A stretch of 64,000 nucleotides of DNA from Brevibacillus panacihumi W25 (GTDB taxonomy: Bacteria > Bacillota > Bacilli > Brevibacillales > Brevibacillaceae). Within the stretch, counting starts at the first letter, position 1. Each line of letters opens with the position of its first letter. The DNA is taken from the NCBI RefSeq assembly GCF_000503775.1, contig NZ_KI629782.1, positions 310,001 through 374,000 on the forward strand, in the 5' to 3' direction. The position numbers and the translations under genes are program-made. Under the pieces are notes generated by a model. It was given only the letters and a program-made list of their open reading frames with translations, did not search any database and was not told where the DNA came from. This document shows, piece after piece, positions 9,762 to 19,479 of the stretch.

Positions 9762-10550
9762 TTACAAAGCTTTGACCAGCCCGCCGTCGACCAGTATAGC
9801 CTGCCCTGTCACATAACTGTTGGCAGGAGAGGCAAGGAAGGTGACCATGCGCGCGAATTCATCTGGCTGACCATAACGTCCCACCGGTATCAAGGCCTCC
9901 TCCTTGGTCCGAACTTCTTCCACAGTCATTTGGGTCCGTTCCGCTTGATTTTGGTCTAATTGGGCTACCCGGTCCGTCGCTATCCGGCCCGGACCGATCG
10001 TATTGATGAGGATTCCATCTGGACCAAGCTCTGTTGACAGGGATTTTGCCAAACCGACAACTCCTGTACGGAAGGTATTGGAGAGGATCAGATTTTCCAA
10101 CGGTTGCTTGATCGAGGAAGAAGTAAAGTTGATAATACGTCCGAACTGCTTGGCCCGCATATGCGGCAGGACGGCGCGGATCGCCCGAACATAACTTAGC
10201 AGATTCAGCTCAAATGCTTTGATCCAGTGTTCGTCCGTGAGGTGGTCAAAGTTTCCAGGAGTCGGACCGCCAGAATTATTGACCAAGATGTCTACTCCGC
10301 CAAAGCGTGCGACTGTCTCGTCCACAATGCGCGCAATGTCATTTGCCTGAGTAACATCCGCTACGACCGACAGAGGCTCTTCGCCAGTCAGTTGCTGCAA
10401 TTCGGCTTTGACCAAAGCGAGAGCTGCTTCATCGCGGCCGCAGACGGTTACATTCGCGCCCTCCTGTGCCAGACTACGAGCTGTGGCCTTGCCCAATCCC
10501 TTGCTGGAAGCCAGTACGATCGCCGTTCTTCCTTTTAATTGCAAATCCAT
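9762..10550 (-). CDS. SDR family protein lacking the usual catalytic tetrad
   Basis: The 262-residue protein has an overall short-chain dehydrogenase/reductase fold resembling 3-oxoacyl-ACP reductases (NNSGG near residue 92, C-terminal [12 protein letters not shown]). The cofactor loop reads [10 protein letters not shown] in place of TGxxxGIG, and the YxxxK active site is replaced by SNTFR. This matches the known BKR-like subgroup that lacks a perfect NAD motif and tetrad. It may still bind a nucleotide, but ordinary ketoreductase activity is doubtful. Confidence 0.85.
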   Translation of the reverse strand: MDLQLKGRTAIVLASSKGLGKATARSLAQEGANVTVCGRDEAALALVKAELQQLTGEEPLSVVADVTQANDIARIVDETVARFGGVDILVNNSGGPTPGNFDHLTDEHWIKAFELNLLSYVRAIRAVLPHMRAKQFGRIINFTSSSIKQPLENLILSNTFRTGVVGLAKSLSTELGPDGILINTIGPGRIATDRVAQLDQNQAERTQMTVEEVRTKEEALIPVGRYGQPDEFARMVTFLASPANSYVTGQAILVDGGLVKAL

Positions 10551-10622
10551 GTAACATACCCCTTTTCATCATAAGCCATGTTTCCCTCCATTCTACAGAA
10601 CTTTCTGAAGAACGAAAAGATA

Positions 10623-10649
10623 AAGAGAGGGGAAAACGCACTTCCCCTC
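10623..10649 (-). terminator. Probable terminator of the RND operon
   Basis: GAGGGGAA (10627-10634) pairs with TTCCCCTC (10642-10649). The following minus-strand sequence is T-rich but interrupted. Confidence 0.6.
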
Positions 10650-10664
10650 CCCCTTTATTGGGTT

Positions 10665-13600
10665 TTATAACTTGATTCCGATGGCCGCCTCTGCAGCAGC
10701 TTGTTTTGCAGCTTTTCGGGCCTCTCTGCGCGCGAGTCTTTTTTCTTTTGCCCCCTCGAACAAGGAGTACAAGACCGGCACCAGGATCAGGGTCACCATC
10801 GTATGGAAAATCAAGCCGGAAATGACTGCTGTCGCCAAGGGTGCCTCGAGATCGGATCCTTCTGCCACAGCCATTGCCATTGGAAACATGCCGAGGATCG
10901 CTGTCAGCTTGGTCATGATGACTGGTCGGACCCTGTCTTTCGTTCCCTGGATAATGGCTTCTGACAATGGCATGCCCCGCTCCCGCAAGAGATTGATTCG
11001 GTCGATCAGCAAAATGGCGTTGGAGACGACAATCCCGATCAGCATGATCATCCCGATCATCGCCATCTCTCCAAAAATACGCTGCGTGAGGACGAATCCG
11101 ATGACTACACCTACCAAGGCCATCGGGATGGTCAGAAGGATGATCAAGGGCTGGGAAATTCGGCTAAACTGCGCGACCATAATGACGTAGATCAAAGCGA
11201 GTACACCTACAAAAACCAAGAGAGCTTGGGTCATATTGGCGCTCTGTTCCTTCAGTTTCCCTGCAATTTCGACCTGATACCCCGCTGGAATCGCCAACCC
11301 CGGCATTTTTGCGGCAACCTCGCGTCCTACTGTCCCAAGATCTGTCCCGAGCATTTCTGCGAAGACCGTCACTTTGCGCTCTCCCTGATCCCGGACGATG
11401 ACGACAGGCGATTTGCTGTACTTGATATCCACCAGCTCGATCAAAGGAACCTGTGCTCCCTGATTAGAGGATACCATGACCTGGCGCAATTGCTCCGGAT
11501 GCTTCAACCAATTCTCCGGCATTCTCGCGACGACGTCTACATCCAAGCCGTCTTTTGAAATGACGGTAATCGCTTGCGTTCCCAGCATCATGCTGATCTG
11601 CTGCAGCAAAGAGCGATGATCCACGTCAAAACGAGCCAAGGCCTCCTGTCGGGGAACCAACGTGACCTTTTCTTTTCCTTCCTCTAAATCGTTGCGGATG
11701 TTGTTCACACCTTCGATGCTTGCCAGCATGGCCTCGACTTCTTTGGCGATCCCGGCCATCTGATCCATGTCGTCCCCTTTTATGTCCAACTGGATCGGCG
11801 CTTGCGTCCCTTGCCCGCCGAAAGCGGTTGTAATATTCTCGATTCCCGGGACAGACTTGAGCCGCTCGTTGATTTCTTGCGTCAATTCCTCCTTGCCCCG
11901 CTCTCGCTCTTTCTTTCCTTTCAGCAGAATAAAAATCTCAGATGAGCTTTTATTCGCGAAGAAGAAGACATCCTTCACTTCTGCCAATTGGCGCAGCTGC
12001 TGCTCTGCATCCATGGATGCCCGCTGCGTCGATTCCAAAGAAGAGCCCTTCGGCATGGTAATTTGCGCAAACACGATGTTTTCATTGACATCCATACCCT
12101 GGCCCAACTTCATGAACGGCATCAAAAAGCCTGATGCAAGCAGAAGCGCAACGGCTGCGATCACCGTCTTAACCCGATGGCGAAGGGCAAATTTCAACAG
12201 ACGCTGGAAGGATCTGACGATGAGATGATCCTTGCCGCTTCCCTCCAGGGAGACTTTTTTGTCTTTTTGCAAAAAGCGCTCCGAGAATACAGGGACGAAG
12301 AAAAAGGCAGCCACGGTAGATGCGATAATCGCAGAAGTCACCGTAAAGGCAATAGTCGCCAGAATCGGCTTCAACCAGTCCTCAAAATCCGCAAACATCA
12401 GTGGCAAAAAGACGACGATGATCGTCAATTGGGAAGTAAAGACGGGCGTCAGCACCTCACGAGTCCCTTTTACGATCGCCTCAGACAGCGGCTCTCCTTT
12501 TTCCCGGAAATGATAAATGCTCTCCAGTACTACAATTGCCGCATCCACGATCAATCCCACTGACAGGCTGAGCGAGATCAACGTAACCATATCGATGTTA
12601 TAGCCGCCAATTTTCATCGCAATGAACGTCATTAGTGCTGACAGCGGCAATGTGGTAGCGATCACGAGTGTCACACGCCAGTTACGCAGGAAGAGGAACA
12701 AGATGATGATCGCCAGTGAGCCTCCAACCATCAATTCACGGCTCAAATTGCTGACCGCATGCTGAATATAGGAGACGGCCTCCACCATAACTTTTATCTC
12801 ATACTGACCGCTTGCTTCCGCATTGATTTCCTTGACGACTTCCTCTACCTTTGCTTGTGTGCTGATCAAGTCGCTGCCCTCTGAACGTTTGACAGACAAA
12901 TAGATGAACACCCCGCCATTGGTAAGAGCGACCGAATCTTTCACTTGACCGCGCAGATCCTCAAGGGTTGCCAATTGGTCCAAAGAAACGGCTCCTTTGG
13001 GTGTGTCGATAACGAGCTGTTTCATCTCCTGCACGGTACTGTAAGAATGGTCGATCATCACGACGGTATCAAAACCGCTGTTTTCCAAAGTCCCCACTGC
13101 TTGTTTCCAGTTGGTTTGCTGCAGTTGACCGATGACTTGAGCCGGTGTCGTTTGATAGGCGTTCAGACGCTCGGGCAAGAGAGTGACTGCGATCTTATTC
13201 TCAAAGCTGCGGTCCGATACCACTACTTCCTTTACACCTGGCACAGCTTCGATGCGATCCTTGATCGCCGTCTTGGACAGACTGAGCAGCGCTTGCGGAT
13301 CAGCACCGACAAGGGCATAATCAACCAGAGCATCGTCGCCAAGATTGTCCTGGCTGACATTGACTCGGTCCACATCTTTGGGAAAGTCATTTCGCAGCCG
13401 ATTCACGGCATTTTGCACTTCCTGTTTGACCTGCTCCCCCTGACCTTCCTCCGCGATGATTTGGATAGAAGAATTGCCTGTACTCGTTTTGGAGGAAAAT
13501 TCCTTGATTCCGTTGATCGATTTGAGTTCCTGCTCAATTTTTCTCGTTACTTTTTCTTCCATTTCTTCCGGTGGCAAAGCCCCGCCATTCACAGAGACAT

Positions 13601-13739
13601 TTACCCAAGGAAAATTGGATTTTGGCACCAATTCAATATTGAAGCTGAACAACGAGCCCATACCGGCTAGCACGATCAAGAACGTGATCAGGTAGACGAT
13701 GAGACGACGTTTCAGCAAAAAGAGAATCATCCGAATCAT
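10665..13739 (-). CDS. RND-type efflux transporter permease
   Basis: The 1024-residue inner-membrane permease has the two-repeat RND layout: a first helix at about residues 10-28, a large outer domain, a helix bundle near residues 330-480, and a mirrored second half. Gram-positive relatives include SwrC of B. subtilis, which exports lipopeptides and drugs. It is 2 bases downstream of the adaptor gene (13742-14965). The proton-relay region reads GLIVDAAIVVLES in place of the usual VDDA, and the TM10 block reads VVSNAIL in place of AKNAIL, so one Asp and the Lys of classical pumps are absent. The substrate is unknown. Confidence 0.92.
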   Translation of the reverse strand: MIRMILFLLKRRLIVYLITFLIVLAGMGSLFSFNIELVPKSNFPWVNVSVNGGALPPEEMEEKVTRKIEQELKSINGIKEFSSKTSTGNSSIQIIAEEGQGEQVKQEVQNAVNRLRNDFPKDVDRVNVSQDNLGDDALVDYALVGADPQALLSLSKTAIKDRIEAVPGVKEVVVSDRSFENKIAVTLLPERLNAYQTTPAQVIGQLQQTNWKQAVGTLENSGFDTVVMIDHSYSTVQEMKQLVIDTPKGAVSLDQLATLEDLRGQVKDSVALTNGGVFIYLSVKRSEGSDLISTQAKVEEVVKEINAEASGQYEIKVMVEAVSYIQHAVSNLSRELMVGGSLAIIILFLFLRNWRVTLVIATTLPLSALMTFIAMKIGGYNIDMVTLISLSLSVGLIVDAAIVVLESIYHFREKGEPLSEAIVKGTREVLTPVFTSQLTIIVVFLPLMFADFEDWLKPILATIAFTVTSAIIASTVAAFFFVPVFSERFLQKDKKVSLEGSGKDHLIVRSFQRLLKFALRHRVKTVIAAVALLLASGFLMPFMKLGQGMDVNENIVFAQITMPKGSSLESTQRASMDAEQQLRQLAEVKDVFFFANKSSSEIFILLKGKKERERGKEELTQEINERLKSVPGIENITTAFGGQGTQAPIQLDIKGDDMDQMAGIAKEVEAMLASIEGVNNIRNDLEEGKEKVTLVPRQEALARFDVDHRSLLQQISMMLGTQAITVISKDGLDVDVVARMPENWLKHPEQLRQVMVSSNQGAQVPLIELVDIKYSKSPVVIVRDQGERKVTVFAEMLGTDLGTVGREVAAKMPGLAIPAGYQVEIAGKLKEQSANMTQALLVFVGVLALIYVIMVAQFSRISQPLIILLTIPMALVGVVIGFVLTQRIFGEMAMIGMIMLIGIVVSNAILLIDRINLLRERGMPLSEAIIQGTKDRVRPVIMTKLTAILGMFPMAMAVAEGSDLEAPLATAVISGLIFHTMVTLILVPVLYSLFEGAKEKRLARREARKAAKQAAAEAAIGIKL

Positions 13740-13741
13740 GC

Positions 13742-14965
13742 TTATTCCCCTTTCGCCTCCACTTTTTGTCCCTCTACATAAAAGGTAATGCCGCTCTTCA
13801 GGAGCTGGTCCCCGGCTGAGACGCCGGACAGAATCTCGATTTGATCATCGACCAATTGGCCTGTCTTCACTTCCTTTTTTACCGTGCTGCCATCGACAAC
13901 CGCCATCACATAGTGATTCGCTTGACTGACTCCCACACTTTCCAGCGGCACGAGGAATCCAGCGATCTTGCGTGGCACCTTCACTGTTGCCATCATACCC
14001 CCGCGCCAGGATTCATCCGGGTTGGCGACAGTCACTTCGACACGGTATTTTCCTGTCTGCTTATCCATGACCGGTGCGACGAAGGTCACATTCCCCTCAC
14101 CCGTCTTCCCGTCCTGCGATGCCACCTGAACCTTCGAATCTTTGCCGAAGAGCCCGATCTCGTCATTCGTCACATCCAGGGTTACTTTGATCTCGGACAG
14201 GTCAACCAGATGGATCATCTGTTCACCTGGCGATACCTGCTCACCGATCTGCTTGTAGATGTCCACAACAGTCCCGGCAAAAGGAGCCTCAATCCTAGCG
14301 TCATCGATGCTTTTTTTCGCCCGCTCTACCTGACTAGCCGCTTGTGTGATCGAAGCATTCGCGATCGCTACGTCCTCTGGTTCGGCTGCCCGACGCAAGG
14401 AATCCAGCGCCAATTGCGCATTTCTCGCTCCGATTTCTGCGCTCGTCAAGGCGCGTTTGCGTTCATCCATTTCACTTTGCGAGATTGCCCCTCCCGCCAA
14501 TAGTCTTGCCCCTACTTCTACATCTTCTCTTGCTTTTGCCAATTGGTTTTGCGCGTTTGTCACCTGCAATTGCTGCTGCTCGATTGCCTCTTCGTTTGCA
14601 CCCTTCAACGTCTTGCTTTTCCGAGCCGCCGCTTCCGTTACTTGACTTGCGGCTGCCTCCACTTCCTTTTGGTAATAGCGCGTATCCAAAGTAGCCAATA
14701 GCTGCCCCTGTGCGATATGCGCTCCTTTGACCGCACCGATGGAAGCGATCGTCCCTCCTGTACCAAATGGCAGAACTGCATCCCTCTTCGCTTCCATGAT
14801 CCCCGTCAATTGCAAGAGAACCGAATCAGTCTGAGGTTTTACAGTCACTACTTCCACTACTTTTGCTTTTACAATCTCCTGGCTGGCCGCTTCGGGCTGA
14901 TCTTGACTGCAACCTGCGGTCACAAGCATGAGTGACGCAAGAATGAATGCCGCTTGTTTTTTCAC
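13742..14965 (-). CDS. RND efflux adaptor subunit, lipoprotein
   Basis: The 407-residue protein is a membrane fusion protein (HlyD/AcrA family). An N-terminal signal ends in a lipobox (VTAGC, Cys 19), so it should be anchored to the outer face of the membrane. A biotinyl-lipoyl half-domain precedes a long coiled coil (about residues 100-220), followed by the second lipoyl half (ARIEAPFAGTVVDIYKQIGE) and a beta-barrel domain. It pairs with the permease just downstream. No outer-membrane channel gene is present, as expected for a monoderm. Confidence 0.92.
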   Translation of the reverse strand: MKKQAAFILASLMLVTAGCSQDQPEAASQEIVKAKVVEVVTVKPQTDSVLLQLTGIMEAKRDAVLPFGTGGTIASIGAVKGAHIAQGQLLATLDTRYYQKEVEAAASQVTEAAARKSKTLKGANEEAIEQQQLQVTNAQNQLAKAREDVEVGARLLAGGAISQSEMDERKRALTSAEIGARNAQLALDSLRRAAEPEDVAIANASITQAASQVERAKKSIDDARIEAPFAGTVVDIYKQIGEQVSPGEQMIHLVDLSEIKVTLDVTNDEIGLFGKDSKVQVASQDGKTGEGNVTFVAPVMDKQTGKYRVEVTVANPDESWRGGMMATVKVPRKIAGFLVPLESVGVSQANHYVMAVVDGSTVKKEVKTGQLVDDQIEILSGVSAGDQLLKSGITFYVEGQKVEAKGE

Positions 14966-15094
14966 GATTATTCCTCCAATTGACTTACAATCTTTCCCTT
15001 GCGTTATTGTGCCAGTTTTTCCCTCCCTCCCAAACAGTCAAGGGTTGGAACTTTCTCTCCTCCTCAAGACGGAGGTCAATCATATCTTGCTAAT

Positions 15095-15124
15095 AAAAAA
15101 CAGCCGGAGCACAAGCTCCGACTG
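15095..15124 (-). terminator. Intrinsic terminator of pepF
   Basis: CAGCCGGAGC (15101-15110) pairs with GCTCCGACTG (15115-15124) with one mismatch; six T residues follow on the minus strand. Confidence 0.88.
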
Positions 15125-15141
15125 TTCGTTCCATGACTATT

Positions 15142-16950
15142 TTATTGTCCCATTAGTTGTTCCAACTCTTCTATCAACGCTTTGAAGACAGCCAAGGCTT
15201 CGCGGATCGGTTCTGGCGATGTCATATCCACACCCGCGTTTTTCAGCAGATTGAGCGGGAAATCTGAACTTCCGCCTTTTAAAAACTGAAGATAGCGTTC
15301 CACTGCTGGCTGTCCTTCCTCCAGAATCTGTTTGGAGAGCGATGTGGCCGCCGAGAACCCGGTGGCGTATTTGTACACGTAGAAATGGCGGTAAAAATGC
15401 GGGATTCGTTCCCATTCCAGTTCGATTTCTTTATCAATGACCATCTCAGGTCCATGATACGCGACGTTCAGCTCGCGATAGATTTCGTTGAGGCTGTCTG
15501 CCGTGAGCGGTTCTCCCGCCTCTTCCTTGGCGTGGACGATTTTCTCAAACTCCGCAAACATCGTCTGACGGAATACGGTCCCCCGGAATTGCTCCAGATA
15601 GTAGTTGATCAGGTACATCCGCTGGTGCTTATCATTTGTCGTCTCCAGCAAATGATTCATCAGGAGGGCCTCATTCACGGTAGAGGCTACTTCCGCAACA
15701 AATATTTTATAGTCTGCATAAGTGTAGGGCTGATTTTTGTTCGAGTAATAGCTGTGCAGCGCATGCCCCATCTCATGGGCCAGCGTAAACATATTGTTCA
15801 CGTTGTCCTGGTAGTTCATCAGGACGAACGGATGAGTCGTATAAGCTCCCCAGGAATAAGCCCCGCTTGTTTTGCCTTCATTCTCGTGGACGTCAATCCA
15901 GCCCCCCGTAAAGCCTTCTTCCAGCACTTTTCCATAGTCTTCCCCGAGAGGATGCAGGGCTTCTTTGATGGTTTGCACAGCTTGGTCATACGGGATCTTC
16001 ATGTCCACTTCCGGAACAATCGGGACATAGAGATCGTACATATGCAATTCGTCAACGCCAAGAGCCTTTTTGCGCAGCGAGATATACCGGTGCATCAAGG
16101 GCAAATGCTCGCGGATGGTTGCGATCAGATTGTCGTATACCGAGATGTCCACATTGTCGGCGAACAAGGCGGAATAGAGCGCAGACGGATACTTGCGCGT
16201 ACGAGCGTAGAAGACATCCGCTTTGACCGAGGAAGTCAGGGAGGCAGCAATCGTGTTGCGGAACTTGCCGTACGTGCTGTACAACGCTTCGAACGCTTCC
16301 TTGCGCACGCGGCGATCTTTGCTTTCCATAAAATGGGTATAACGTCCCTTGGTCAGCTCCACTTCTTCCCCGTTCTCATCGGTAATCATCGGGAACTTGA
16401 GGTCGGCATTGTTCAGCATTCCGAAAATCTTGGAGGGAGCAGATGCCACTTCACTCATATTGGCCAGCAGAGCTTCTTCCTCTGCGGATAGCGTGTGAGG
16501 CTTGAAGCGCGTAATTTCGTCCAGCATAATGCGGTAATGAGCCAAGCCCTCATCCTGCTGGATCCATTGCTTCAAAGTGTCCGTCGGAATCGCCAGGATC
16601 TCTGGCTGTATGTAAGAAATAGCGCCATAAGCCTGCGTACTGAGTGCGGTGGCACGGTCTGTCAGTCCCTGATACTTGCTGTTGGCGTTGTCTTCATCAC
16701 GTCTCATGCGGGCATAGACGTATACCTGATCAAGCGTCTGAAGCAATTCGTCCTGCAGGGTAAGAGCCTCGTGCAAATGCTTGGAGGATTGACCCAGCGT
16801 ACCTTTCTTGGTAGCAATTTCCTCCGCGAGCTTCTTGGCTTTCTGCAGATCCTCTTCCCAAGCTGCGTCGGTCGGATAAATATCCTCCAATCGCCATTTA
16901 TGCTCGGCTGGAACTTCACTTCGTTTCGGCAGTGTTTTGCTTTTATTCAA
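15142..16950 (-). CDS. pepF: Oligoendopeptidase F
   Basis: This M3-family zinc metallopeptidase cleaves short peptides in the cytoplasm. The 602-residue protein has the HEXXH zinc motif in LAHEMGHALHSYYS and downstream glutamate region FVAEVASTVNEALL, as in PepF. The usual N-terminal block (WRLEDIYPTDAAWEEDL) is complete. The likely start is TTG at 16950, preceded by AGAGGAGTG; the frame could be opened a few codons upstream but without a ribosome binding site. It is monocistronic. Confidence 0.93.
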   Translation of the reverse strand: MNKSKTLPKRSEVPAEHKWRLEDIYPTDAAWEEDLQKAKKLAEEIATKKGTLGQSSKHLHEALTLQDELLQTLDQVYVYARMRRDEDNANSKYQGLTDRATALSTQAYGAISYIQPEILAIPTDTLKQWIQQDEGLAHYRIMLDEITRFKPHTLSAEEEALLANMSEVASAPSKIFGMLNNADLKFPMITDENGEEVELTKGRYTHFMESKDRRVRKEAFEALYSTYGKFRNTIAASLTSSVKADVFYARTRKYPSALYSALFADNVDISVYDNLIATIREHLPLMHRYISLRKKALGVDELHMYDLYVPIVPEVDMKIPYDQAVQTIKEALHPLGEDYGKVLEEGFTGGWIDVHENEGKTSGAYSWGAYTTHPFVLMNYQDNVNNMFTLAHEMGHALHSYYSNKNQPYTYADYKIFVAEVASTVNEALLMNHLLETTNDKHQRMYLINYYLEQFRGTVFRQTMFAEFEKIVHAKEEAGEPLTADSLNEIYRELNVAYHGPEMVIDKEIELEWERIPHFYRHFYVYKYATGFSAATSLSKQILEEGQPAVERYLQFLKGGSSDFPLNLLKNAGVDMTSPEPIREALAVFKALIEELEQLMGQ

Positions 16951-17053
16951 GTCGATCACTCCTCTTCGCTTCAACTGATGTTCACTACTTGTATCGTATC
17001 CTATTCTCCCTCTTGGTTCAAATTGACATGAAAAATCGCCTACCGAAAAATCG

Positions 17054-17091
17054 AAAAAGCCAACTCTTCCACAATGGAGGAGTCAGCTTTT
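17054..17091 (-). terminator. Terminator at the end of the polysaccharide cluster
   Basis: A 15-base imperfect stem (17056-17070 with 17076-17090) is followed by T-rich sequence on the minus strand. It overlaps the last codons of the UDP-glucose dehydrogenase gene. Confidence 0.75.
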
Positions 17092-18369
17092 GCCCACGCC
17101 TAGATATTCGAAGCCCGCTTTCTTCAACTCATCATGAGGCCAGGCATTTCTGCCATCAAAGAGCAAGGGTTGCTCCATCTGTTCCTTGATGAGCTTCCAA
17201 TCCAACTTGACACACGCTTGCCACTCGGTCACCAAAACAGCCGCATGCGCACCGGCAAATGCTGCCTCAGGCGTCGTAACGTATTCTACATCTGGAAACA
17301 ACGCTTCTACAGCCTTCGCAGCGATGGGATCGTATGCCGTGACCACAGCCCCAGCAGCTTGCAGCTCTGCAAGAATTCGAAGCGCGGGCGCTTCGCGAAT
17401 ATCGTCAGTGTCCGGTTTGAATGCGAGTCCCAAGACCGCGATGCGTTTCCCTGCCAGATCCGGTATTTTACTTACCAACTGATTAAAAAACCAAACAGGC
17501 TGAGAGGCGTTTACCTCCCTTACCTTCTCGAGAAGAGAAAGTGTAACGCCGTGCTGATTCGCCAGTTTAAGCAAAGCGATGGTATCCTTTGGAAAACAGG
17601 AGCCGCCAAAACCGACCCCCGCACGCAGAAATTGCGAACCGATCCTGCTGTCCAGGCCCATGCCGTGGGAGACGACGGTTACATCTGTTCCGAGTACCGC
17701 ACTCAGGCGCGCAAGTTCGTTCATGAAGGAAATGCGCGCAGCAAGGAACGCATTCGAGGCGTATTTGATCAATTCCGCATTGGCTCGCGTCGTAATGACC
17801 CATGGAGCCGACAATCCGCTGTAGAGCGTTTGCATGACCGCAATCGCTTCCTCACTGTCTGCCCCCACAATGATGCGGGACGGGTTCAGGGCATCCTCCA
17901 GCGCACATCCTTCGCGTAAAAATTCCGGATTCGACACGACCTGCAGTTCCTTGCAGTGACGTAATGAAACGGCCGCCTGGTCCCCCGTCCCGACTGGTAC
18001 AGTGCTTTTAATCACCAAGGTCCGCTCTTTGGGAGAATGGTTATGCAACGTGGCAATATCCTGCAAGGCTGCGTGCAAATAACGCAGATCCGCTTCGCCA
18101 TCTTCTGTTTCGGGTGTTCCCACGCAAACAAAAACTACTTGTGCTTCCTTTGCTTCGACTAGATTGGTGGAAAAGCGAATTTTGCCTTGACCAAGCGTCT
18201 CCAGTAAAACCTGATCCAAGCCTGGTTCATAAATCGGGGATCGCCCGTTGGACAATTGTTCGATCTTCGCTGCATCGACATCGATTCCCAGTACCTCATG
18301 CCCCTTTACTGCAAGGGATACTGCTGTAGTCAATCCTACATACCCGGTACCGATTACGGCAACCTTCAT
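17083..18369 (-). CDS. ugd: UDP-glucose 6-dehydrogenase
   Basis: This enzyme oxidises UDP-glucose twice to UDP-glucuronate using NAD. The 428-residue protein has the N-terminal Rossmann motif IGTGYVGL, the substrate-binding Lys in LIKYASNAFLA, and the catalytic Cys in GFGGSCFPKDT near residue 258. It is the last gene of a polysaccharide cluster and supplies acidic sugar nucleotides to it. The closest functional analogues are TuaD and YwqF of B. subtilis; I cannot tell which it corresponds to. Confidence 0.95.
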   Translation of the reverse strand: MKVAVIGTGYVGLTTAVSLAVKGHEVLGIDVDAAKIEQLSNGRSPIYEPGLDQVLLETLGQGKIRFSTNLVEAKEAQVVFVCVGTPETEDGEADLRYLHAALQDIATLHNHSPKERTLVIKSTVPVGTGDQAAVSLRHCKELQVVSNPEFLREGCALEDALNPSRIIVGADSEEAIAVMQTLYSGLSAPWVITTRANAELIKYASNAFLAARISFMNELARLSAVLGTDVTVVSHGMGLDSRIGSQFLRAGVGFGGSCFPKDTIALLKLANQHGVTLSLLEKVREVNASQPVWFFNQLVSKIPDLAGKRIAVLGLAFKPDTDDIREAPALRILAELQAAGAVVTAYDPIAAKAVEALFPDVEYVTTPEAAFAGAHAAVLVTEWQACVKLDWKLIKEQMEQPLLFDGRNAWPHDELKKAGFEYLGVGKS

Positions 18370-18381
18370 TCCTTCACCCCG

Positions 18382-19455
18382 TCATTTTTTCATCACGCGC
18401 AGGTAGAGCTCTTCCAGCTTGGCTCGCTGCTTTTCTATATCGTGGTTTTTCTCCACTTTTTCCCTCGCTCGTGTGACAATCTGCGGCCATTCGCCCCTGG
18501 ACGCCATGACATACTCCATCATGCGCGCCAGCTTGGTCGGGGAACGCTCCGGCACCAGATAGCCGCTTTCCTTGTGTTCGATCAACTCGGGAATTCCTGC
18601 ATGGTAGGTAGATATCACGGGCCTTCCGGTAGCCATGGCTTCCATAAGCACGTTGGGTATCCCCTCCTGATTGCCGTTGCGTGCCGTTTTGCAAGCTATG
18701 ACAAAGAGATGGCAGCGTGCGAGCTCCTTTTGGACCCGTATATGAGGCAGAGCCCCTTTAAATACAACCTGTTTTTCGATTTGGTATTTCTTTACCAGCT
18801 TGCGAAGCTTTTTCCGTTCTTCTCCATCTCCCACGATGACGAGCTTGGCGCGCGGGAAACGCTCCCTCACTCGCTTGAAAGCCTTGATTAACGTATCCAT
18901 CCCTTTTTTTTCTGTCAATCGGCCTACGCTTAATAACCGATACTCGCCGTTAGTAACCTCTTGAGGCGGCTGCATCGGGAATTTGCGCAAATCGATGCCA
19001 GAACGGATCAGCGTTATTTTTTTCTCCGGGCACCCTAAACGGACAAGACGCTTCTTCATGTGCTTGCTTACCACGGTAAAAGCTTTTCCTTGCCGAAATA
19101 GACGTTTCAGCGAACGACGATATCCGGGGTTCTCCCGTACTCTCTTCGTCGCATCAAAGCCGTGAAACGACGTAATCAAAGGAAGCTTGGTACGTCGCGC
19201 ATAGGGGAGAAGTTCCAAGCCTGCCGGGCCGAATCGGGCGTGCAGACACTTGACTTTCTTTTTGCGCAGCCATGAAGAGAGGCCGGTCATACGCTTGCGA
19301 ACGTAGACCGGCGAGTAGGGAAACAGCTTTTTATTCCGTTGGCGTTCACGTGTCAGCACGATCGGTTTGACCTGGCGGTGACCAAGTAATTGCTCGTAAA
19401 TAAAGGTTTCGCTCTTAGGTAGAAACTTTCTGCGGTATACGAGGACACGTTGCAT
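18382..19455 (-). CDS. Glycosyltransferase, GT4 family
   Basis: The 357-residue GT-B fold enzyme has the GT4 signature in its C-terminal half: LLSVGRLTEKKGMDTLIKAF near residue 190 and EGIPNVLMEAMATGRPVI with the E-x7-E nucleotide-sugar site. The start at 19455 is fixed by CAGGAGG 7 bases upstream. It is very basic overall, suggesting peripheral contact with the membrane. Donor and acceptor sugars are unknown. It lies 24 bases downstream of the epimerase and 12 bases upstream of ugd, so the genes look co-transcribed. Confidence 0.9.
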   Translation of the reverse strand: MQRVLVYRRKFLPKSETFIYEQLLGHRQVKPIVLTRERQRNKKLFPYSPVYVRKRMTGLSSWLRKKKVKCLHARFGPAGLELLPYARRTKLPLITSFHGFDATKRVRENPGYRRSLKRLFRQGKAFTVVSKHMKKRLVRLGCPEKKITLIRSGIDLRKFPMQPPQEVTNGEYRLLSVGRLTEKKGMDTLIKAFKRVRERFPRAKLVIVGDGEERKKLRKLVKKYQIEKQVVFKGALPHIRVQKELARCHLFVIACKTARNGNQEGIPNVLMEAMATGRPVISTYHAGIPELIEHKESGYLVPERSPTKLARMMEYVMASRGEWPQIVTRAREKVEKNHDIEKQRAKLEELYLRVMKK

Positions 19456-19479
19456 GACCCGGCCTCCTGTCATTCGTTC

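Noticed and set aside
12945-13670. Plus-strand ORF of 241 codons
   Set aside because: Antisense to the RND permease; composition is that of a shadow frame.
15385-16491. Long plus-strand ORF of 368 codons
   Set aside because: It is antisense to pepF, has no ribosome binding site and no recognisable protein sequence.
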